Part shown: piece by piece, positions 57,481 to 64,000 of the stretch
Position numbering within the stretch: position 1 is the stretch's first letter
Layout: each line of letters opens with the position of its first letter
Assembly: GCA_021186555.1 (NCBI GenBank)
Contig: JAJKFL010000039.1
Coordinates: forward strand, 24,787,733-24,851,732
Length of the DNA stretch: 64,000 bases
Direction: 5' to 3'
DNA from: Reticulitermes speratus
Taxonomy: Eukaryota; Arthropoda; Insecta; Blattodea; Rhinotermitidae
The notes under the pieces: generated by a model
The model's input: the letters and a program-made list of their open reading frames with translations, nothing else
Database searches by the model: none
Told to the model about the DNA's origin: nothing
Program-made: the position numbers and the translations under genes

Positions 57481-59624
57481 TCCAGATGTTATATGTGCTG
57501 TGTTACTGCTGTTAACTAGAAATGTACCATTCAGTTCCAAAATGGTAGAGTTTAATTGCTTAATTAGTGGGCCTGTAGACCTTACACTTAATTCTTGCTA
57601 TTACTGTAAGGTACGAGTTTTCTGGGACTCGCACACCGTTGCTTATAAATTCTGTACTTTAAGCTACGTTGGAATGTGGTAGGTGAAGGCCACATTGCGC
57701 GTAGTGTTCAAGCTATGCATACATTATCCACATGTGTGTGGTCATTTTCGTAATGATGATGACTCCATCTCATGTTGATAAAGAATGGCGAGTTCAGAAC
57801 ATAATGTGTATATGGCAGCAGGATTTATGACATGTATTCTCATATAGTCGGCCAGGACCTAGAAGAACAGGCGCCATTGCACAACACAATGATGTAAATC
57901 TCCTGCAGGACCGTATTTACACAGGGCATTTAACTCTATACTACAGGGCCGCTGGTTATTCAGCTGATCAAGAAAAACTCAACTCGTGTAGTTCCCGAAA
58001 GGTGGTTACTGCGAGAACTGAATCCAGAGCGTATCCTCAGGAAATACAGCCCGCTTCATATCTTCATAATCTATTTCTTAAAAATTCGATTTTACATTAT
58101 TTGCCTATTTACGCCTAGATTTTCCAAATAGTCTCTTCCTTACTGGTTTCTAGACTACGTTCCTTTCTTATCTCTCCCTTGCATGCTACATACCTTTCTC
58201 ATTTCTTTTCGACTGGTTTTGTCATTCTAATTATATTTGATGACTAGTAGGGGTTATGAAGCTCCTTAGTATGTATTTTTCTCCAGCCACTTGTTACTTC
58301 CTGTTTCTTTTATACAAATTTTCCCCTCCGTCAAACATCGTCAGTCTGTGTTCTTCGGTTTTTAAAGGAATACCTTCCTTTCGACATCCTTTGACTAACA
58401 GTTTGTGATACGGTCAACTTTAATGTACGGAGTTTTATTATGTACTGAGCCTACAGTTTGGGGTAAGAAAAAATTTAAATCCTACATTACAACAATTTAT
58501 TTATGGAACCTTTGACAGTCATTCGTGGAAGAATATGGAATTAATTGTTACGAGGAAATGCGTCCGTGTTCCTTAATGACAGTGGAGCCAGTCAATGGGC
58601 GGAGATGAATTTAGGTAGAATCCTGACCCACCATGGCGGCTCGGGAAAGCTTGGGTGGGTAATGAGGCTTCAATGTGAGAACAGATGCTAATTTATTTAC
58701 ACTGTGTAATTGCATTTTAAAGACGGAGTATGTGTATGCCTGTGTGTGTTGCATCATATTTCATGGATTATAATATGCTTAAAGTACGATGTTATGGAAT
58801 AATATTGGAATTTTTCGACATTAAGACAGTTGTAGTTACAGGGTTTTAAAGTAGATGATGTTTAAAATATAGTACTAATAATGTGAGACTCGAAGACGGT
58901 ATAATGCGTTGTGCGTGATCTAAATGCGTGCGCGTCTCATTGCAGACAGCGAATATTTATCAAAAGGCATTTTAGCTTAAGCTCTTGCGCACGCCTGTCG
59001 ATTTATAATTCTTCTCGCCTCTTTGTAATAAGTCATTTATGCGTTACGTGCACAACATGTAGAAGTCTTTTAAGTGGAATAGCAATTAATATTGGATGTG
59101 AAAGTTGAATGTATTAATTAACAGTTCCCTAATCAAATTATTCAGTTAATTGATTAGGTGTGTTTTGTTTGTAGGTTTACCACGCGGTGACTACATAGAA
59201 TTGTGCTTTGTCTCAGTAGGCTATATGTAGTGCGATTGACTGATTCCCTGGAGCAGAGGCAGTGTTCAGAAGCTGACAGGTTCTCTTCTGATCAGTACAT
59301 CCTCTCCCTTTTATATCACGGATTTCCTTCATTTCTGTTTTTCTGCTGTCAGCTACGGGTGTCGAGTGGGATCTATTCATGTGGTAGTCCCGATTGGACG
59401 GCCAGCATTTTTTCACTCGCTCTTCGATGTGTTTTCACGTTCACTCCATCCATTGCCCTGCATGAGCGAAATATACTCGTAACTGCTTCTTGAAAATAAA
59501 AAAGTGCATATTTATTGTGTACGGTTCCATTTTATGCCCCTTTTTTACTTGGCGGTGTTTTGTGTTGATGTGGGGCTCCCCGCCCCGGCATTCGTCCAAC
59601 TACAGCAACACTGACAGTGACCAC
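57481..59624. other. Unassigned stretch
   Basis: No gene is supported. At 59161-59215 a splice-acceptor-like tttgtttgtag is followed by a short open run without a family match. Confidence 0.4.
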
Positions 59625-59634
59625 TCTGTCAGGT

Positions 59635-59896
59635 TTTTTTTTTTCCTATGGCTCGACAGCCCTTAGGTGGCCTAGGCCTCGTCATTTTTCGACGCTTCAC
59701 GATCACACTCAGACACACCACGTCGGTAGGACTCCTCTGGACGAGGGACCAGCTCGTCGCAGAGACATCTACCTGACAACAAACAACACTCACAAGAGAC
59801 AGACATCCATGCCCCCGGTGGGATTGGAACCCACAATCCCAGTAAGCGAGCGGCCGTAGACCCACACCTTAGACCGCACGGCCACTGGGATCGGCT
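59635..59896 (-). mobile_element. SINE family 3, complete copy with 10-bp target-site duplication
   Basis: It is very similar to the 15803-16062 copy across head, box B, gacgagctggtccctcgtcc and the 3' end (ggcctaggccacctaaggg). It is flanked by TCTGTCAGGT at 59625-59634 and 59897-59906. The frames on both strands arise from the SINE. Confidence 0.9.
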
Positions 59897-59906
59897 TCTG
59901 TCAGGT

Positions 59907-61714
59907 AGTTAAGGTTTGTGTGGCTCCCAAGGGACGACATTGTAATTACGAACTGAAAGTTCAGTTACTATGCACGCTTGCTACCAGACACTATTAGTTT
60001 CTGCTTACGTTTGTCGTAAAAGTGAGTCCGCAGTTCACAGTGGTTTATCTTCCCTACTATGCCTAAAAGCGTAAAGATTAAAATATAAAGTATTTTTTCT
60101 TTCCTTAGCAGCTTTTCTTGAGTTTCCCCATTTCGCTGAAACTTGGCTCAATACTGTTCGACGTCTCTCCCACGGTTCGTATATATCAGTATTCACGTCT
60201 TGTGGGATGTTTACGCCATTGCGACTTGTAAATACTCACCGACGTTTCGAACGAACGTATTGCCTTCGTTGTCAGGGTCCTTCAGAAGGTCGGTATCTAT
60301 TTGCCAGTGAACACGGCATAACATCCTAGAAGGCTTGAATCTTCAGCAGCACCACTGCAAGAATCTCAAATCTCGCGTGCTTAAACGGTCCTGTATTTTA
60401 TTGGCGTAGTCCTGACTTGGTGGGAAGGGGTTTGCAGCAGTGAATAGTGATAGGGGATGATTTAATAAAAAGATACCGTGGGAGAGATTCGAAGCTGGGA
60501 CAAGCATTCGGGCGGTCTTCAACCGCACTGCCACTGTGGTCGACTCGTAACATCGTTATGTGGATTGAAGTAGAAACTGGGATATAGTAGACAGATTAGT
60601 ATATTCAAGTTCATGCGTTTCGTTCGAAACGACAGTAAGTTTTAGAATGGTGTAGACACGATCAATCAGCGTGCTAATATAATTGTTCCTAAACTTGTAA
60701 TAAGTAACAACTTACAGGCCTTCGCTACATAACGTCCTCGAAAGGCCTATCCCCGATTCGTTGCACGGAAACAGTAACTCTTAACTGTCCGCTAGACTTT
60801 GGATTGTTAAGCGAGTGCATCATTATGAAAACTGATTCACTGGCATAGGATACTGAAATGTATGAACAGGAACAAATCAGTGTCCCATTAAACCGGGCCA
60901 AATAACCAAATCAGCTTTTGCAAATTGCAAATTGAATGTGTCTTCCTATTTCACACAATCGTAAATCGTGGCTTCAACCTATTGGACTTCTTCCAGTTCC
61001 TCAATTTTATTTGCTTCTCTCCAGTTCGTCCTTCCCGGTGAATCGGTTTGGACCACCATATGGCATTTAACGGGTTCATTTTCGTTCTGCATTTTCTGCC
61101 CCCCCCCCCCTTTATTTTTATTTTTTTATTTTTTTTTCAAAACAGTGCGAAAAGAAGTTAAAGTGCTTTCGAAGTGTAAATCTAATTTAGATATACTGAC
61201 AGTCGTATAAAATCAGGTTGTTTTATGATTTTTTGCAGGGGGAAAAACGCATAAAAGTGGCACGTATATTGCCTAAAATATTTATAACCATTTTAAAAAT
61301 TGTAATGATCTTCTGTCCTTACCGTCATGTATACTACGTGTAACCGACGCATGCAGTGTAGTGCTTAACTTAACTAGTGAAGAAATTTTCGCCATTTATG
61401 GAACCTTAAAGTTAATTACCGTTTGCACGGGATGTCACTATTGGTTCTTATGCTAAACCAGACTAATCATATCCACAACCTCCTCCATAATCCACATGAA
61501 CATCCTCCAGGCTGCACCCGTGTTTTTACAAATGATCTGTTATTGTCAAGTTTTTTTTACTGATATTGTGTATTCGTTTCTCCTTAATCGTTTAGTTTTA
61601 TAAGTGTAACATTATTTGTCATCGTTTAGACCATCCCACAAAAGTTTAGCGGTAAATGTCTCGTATAAAATCATAAAAGTATCGTTATGTTTAATTAAAA
61701 CACCCGAAAAATAT
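59907..61714. other. Unassigned stretch with a hammerhead-like repeat
   Basis: Around 60239-60277 the minus strand reads CCCTGACAACGAAGGCAATA, CGTTCGTTCGAAACGTCGG, a variant of the hammerhead-like motif with CTGACAA for CUGANGA. A tRNA-like box B (gattcgaagctggga) lies near 60486-60500. A C run and T runs lie at 61101-61137. No gene. Confidence 0.4.
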
Positions 61715-61935
61715 TCTAGGGACAGGGGACGGATCTCCGTGCATTCTTAACCTTAACGTTTTGCAGAAAAGAGGGGTCGTTGTCTCTCTTCGGCCCTCTT
61801 TATTCCGTGAGCGAGGCCCAGAGCCTGGTGGACGTGGTGGCGAAGAGAAAAATACTTGTCTGGCCGCCTGGAATCGAATACCGGCGACTCAGTTCGAAAC
61901 CATGAATTTACTGATCGAGATACAACTTAGTTTGA
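61715..61935 (-). mobile_element. SINE family 2 (variant body)
   Basis: Minus strand: box B ggtattcgattccaggcgg, body tttttctcttcgccaccacg, ctctgggcctcgctcacgg and a 3' end with ttaaggttaagaatgcacgg. It matches the 45525 variant. Confidence 0.7.
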
Positions 61936-62282
61936 AATTACGGCGATAAAGTCTGAACGTGCTGACTTTTGGAGATCCTCCCATTTTGTTTTCCATTCTT
62001 CTATTCATGTTATTCTATTCATCTTCACTCGTGATTGGTGTGATTATCATTAGTTGTGAATAAACACCAGTGATTGATACGGTTACTGCAGTGAGCGTGT
62101 AACCAAGCTGTATTTGTATTTCTTAAATGATCACTATAACTTTAGCGTTCCTTGAATAGTAGATAATTTTTTATACGCTGAATAAATTGTGTATTGTCAT
62201 TAAGCATTTGGAGTTTACTATTACATTTATTCCGAAGCGGTTTAATTCCAGTTCGTATCTTTCTTTACCAAGATCGGTTTTA
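61936..62282. other. Unassigned stretch
   Basis: No gene or recognised repeat. Confidence 0.4.
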
Positions 62283-62440
62283 AAATCGGATGTAACGGTG
62301 TAGACTGGATTAATATGGCGCAGGATAGGGGCCCAGTGACCGGCTGCTGTGAATATGGTAGGCCCAGTTGTCTTCCTGGTTCCATAAAAGGCGGGGAATT
62401 GACTAGATGATGATACTAACATCTGCTGCACGTTGTTAGT
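62283..62440 (+). mobile_element. LINE 3' tail fragment (NLRVP family)
   Basis: The reading VDWINMAQDRGPVTGCCEYG, then ctggttccataaaaggcgg and the UTR string ggggaattgactagatgatg. It contains only the last 40 or so codons and UTR. Confidence 0.65.
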
Positions 62441-63341
62441 TATAGAATTGTTCAACGAACAGTTTAACATGCATTTCTTACCAGTTGAACTGCCATTTGG
62501 GCCAGATTTACTGAACGTGCTGTGGGTATTAAAATGTCTTTTGAGTGTGTGCTTTTTGTAATATTGCTTTCTCTTTTGCTATTTCTAACAGTTCAAGGTA
62601 GACAATAGATTATGTACTTTTCAAATTATATTTGCAGAATAACTTATCTGCTGTGTCTTTCGCCTTGTTTCTGCACGATGCAAATATTTTTTCTTCCATC
62701 GCGATGTTTGTAGTAAGGATTGAGATTTTAATGGCAGACAGTGGAGTGTTTGAAAGTTGTAGCCAGTATGGAGTTAAGAGAGCACGAGGTCGCATGTAAG
62801 TCCATTCATTATAATATCCAGCCTTCGTGCAGTCCTTGTATCAAGTGGACGGACGGACGACCACAAGGGTAAATAAACATTACATTACGTTCAGGATTTG
62901 TCCCATTCATCGCTACCAACCAGAATGACGATGCATGTGCTTGTCATAGCAAAGTGTTTGTGTTTGGTTGAACTGCTGCCTGCTCTTTTTGTTCCACAAA
63001 CGCGAACGTGTTCTGTGGATATTGTATGTATATATAGTTCTGGACACATGGCACGTACAGTCTACTGAGCTTCTCTTTAGTTGATGGTCGTAGATACTTA
63101 TGTCAGTGAACGTAATGCTGGTAGTGTCTTACTGAAAAGTGTGTCATTTTTAAAAATCATATTATTTTCATACTTTCCAATCTGAAAGGAAGAAATTAGG
63201 CTTCATTCAACTTTTGAACCATATGACCGATTTTCACGAGTTATGAGTTAATGGCGTTCGAGGCCACCACATCGTCGTACTTCTTAATTTCCTACAAGCC
63301 AGTCATTGCAGATTGGCCGCTATTTAACAATTCCGACTGTG
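62441..63341. other. Unassigned stretch
   Basis: No gene or recognised repeat. Confidence 0.4.
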
Positions 63342-63524
63342 CAGTCGAACCCGGTTATAACAACATCGGTTTATGCGACACGTCGTCTATAGCGTAAGAT
63401 ATTCTGTGGTACAAATTAATTCTTCGCTGTTAACCACAATATTATACTGCTCGTGTAGAACAACATTTGTTTAGGATGACACAATATTCAGTCCCTTTGA
63501 TGGCATTGTAACCGAATTCGACTG
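63342..63524. mobile_element. Pogo/Tc1-like non-autonomous element
   Basis: Terminal inverted repeats CAGTCGAACCCGGTTATAAC and CAGTCGAATTCGGTTACAAT (minus strand at the right end) bound 183 bp without coding capacity. The right flank begins TA, the left flank TG, so a TA duplication is only partly preserved. The truncated sister is at 51335-51498. Confidence 0.75.
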
Positions 63525-64000
63525 TACTCTGATCCCGAAATACGTGCTATTTAACCCGATGTTTTAATCCATCGGGTGGGAGGTAGCAGCTTATGTAGGC
63601 TTAATTGGATATGTGATATCTTCCTTTCTTTGGTTGGTGGTTCGTTCGTTGACCGGTTGTTTTGGTTGATAGGTTGGGTGGTTCTTTCGTTGTTTATTTG
63701 GTCATTTGACTGGTTGATGTGATTGGTCGCTTAGTAAGTACAGTGTAAAGTGCTGTACTGTTTACAATGGAACTGCGGCTGCGTGTCCGGCTATGTGAAA
63801 CTTGGAGGACACGTCCGTTTAACCCTGACATGAGGCAGGAACAGTAAAGATACGATGTTTCCTAATTTAGTCGTTGCGTGACAGATATATGAGAGTGGAG
63901 CTCGTGTCTCAGTGCCCCAGTAAATACAAGTTCCAAGGAGGTATGAGAGAAACTTCGCTTTGTTATTCTGCCGCCTGTGAGCTGTAACTCTTAAAACGTG
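63525..64000. other. Unassigned stretch to window end
   Basis: A GGTTG/GGTTGGT-rich run lies near 63635-63690. No gene. Confidence 0.4.

Noticed and set aside
59161-59215. Acceptor-like tttgtttgtag followed by GLPRGDYIEL as a DUSP11 exon
   Set aside because: It does not match the expected family segment, there is no suitable donor, and the phase requirement from the 47955 exon is not met convincingly.

Overview
The window reads as a repeat-rich animal nuclear genome, most likely a polyneopteran insect of the cockroach or termite type. This placement is inference: many copies end in a LINE tail whose decayed reading is close to [18 protein letters not shown], which I recall as abundant in cockroach genomes. 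There are no operons and coding density is very low. Nearly all long open frames belong to non-LTR retrotransposons.

Host gene. Three short exons on the + strand (20583-20614, 33089-33176, 47955-48034) have good splice sites and compatible phases. Together they encode the N-terminal half of the phosphatase domain of a PIR1/DUSP11-type RNA 5'-triphosphatase. The introns between them are about 12.5 and 14.8 kb. The first coding exon was not found, and the exon with the HCxxGxxR catalytic loop was not found before the window ends.

LINEs. A near full-length CR1/L2-like element (LINE A) lies on the minus strand at about 3857-8945. Its ORF1 carries a 2A-like NPGP motif behind a hydrophobic segment, then a PHD finger, a coiled coil and an SGNH esterase. 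Its ORF2 carries an APE endonuclease and a reverse transcriptase. A young 5'-truncated sister (LINE B, about 48126-51322, also minus) sits just downstream of the third DUSP11 exon and keeps an open reverse transcriptase frame. Both carry a tandem array with a roughly 175-bp higher-order unit in the 3' UTR. About a dozen 5'-truncated tails of a second LINE family are scattered through the window, and a third LINE family is seen at 25915-26345.

SINEs and DNA elements. At least three tRNA-headed SINE families are present, several copies with clean target-site duplications of 9-14 bp. Non-autonomous hAT-like and pogo/Tc1-like elements and an eroded mariner-type transposase also occur. Inverted-repeat elements and other repeats carry a recurring motif that resembles the minimal hammerhead ribozymes of Penelope-like elements.

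Layout. 1-3.6 kb: LINE tails, a fold-back element and a SINE. 3.6-9 kb: SINE and LINE A. 9-20.5 kb: LINE tails, SINEs and a second fold-back. 20.6-48.0 kb: the DUSP11-like gene with repeats in its introns. 48.1-52.6 kb: LINE B, a pogo-like and a hAT-like element. 52.6-64 kb: older repeat debris, presumably still inside the next intron.
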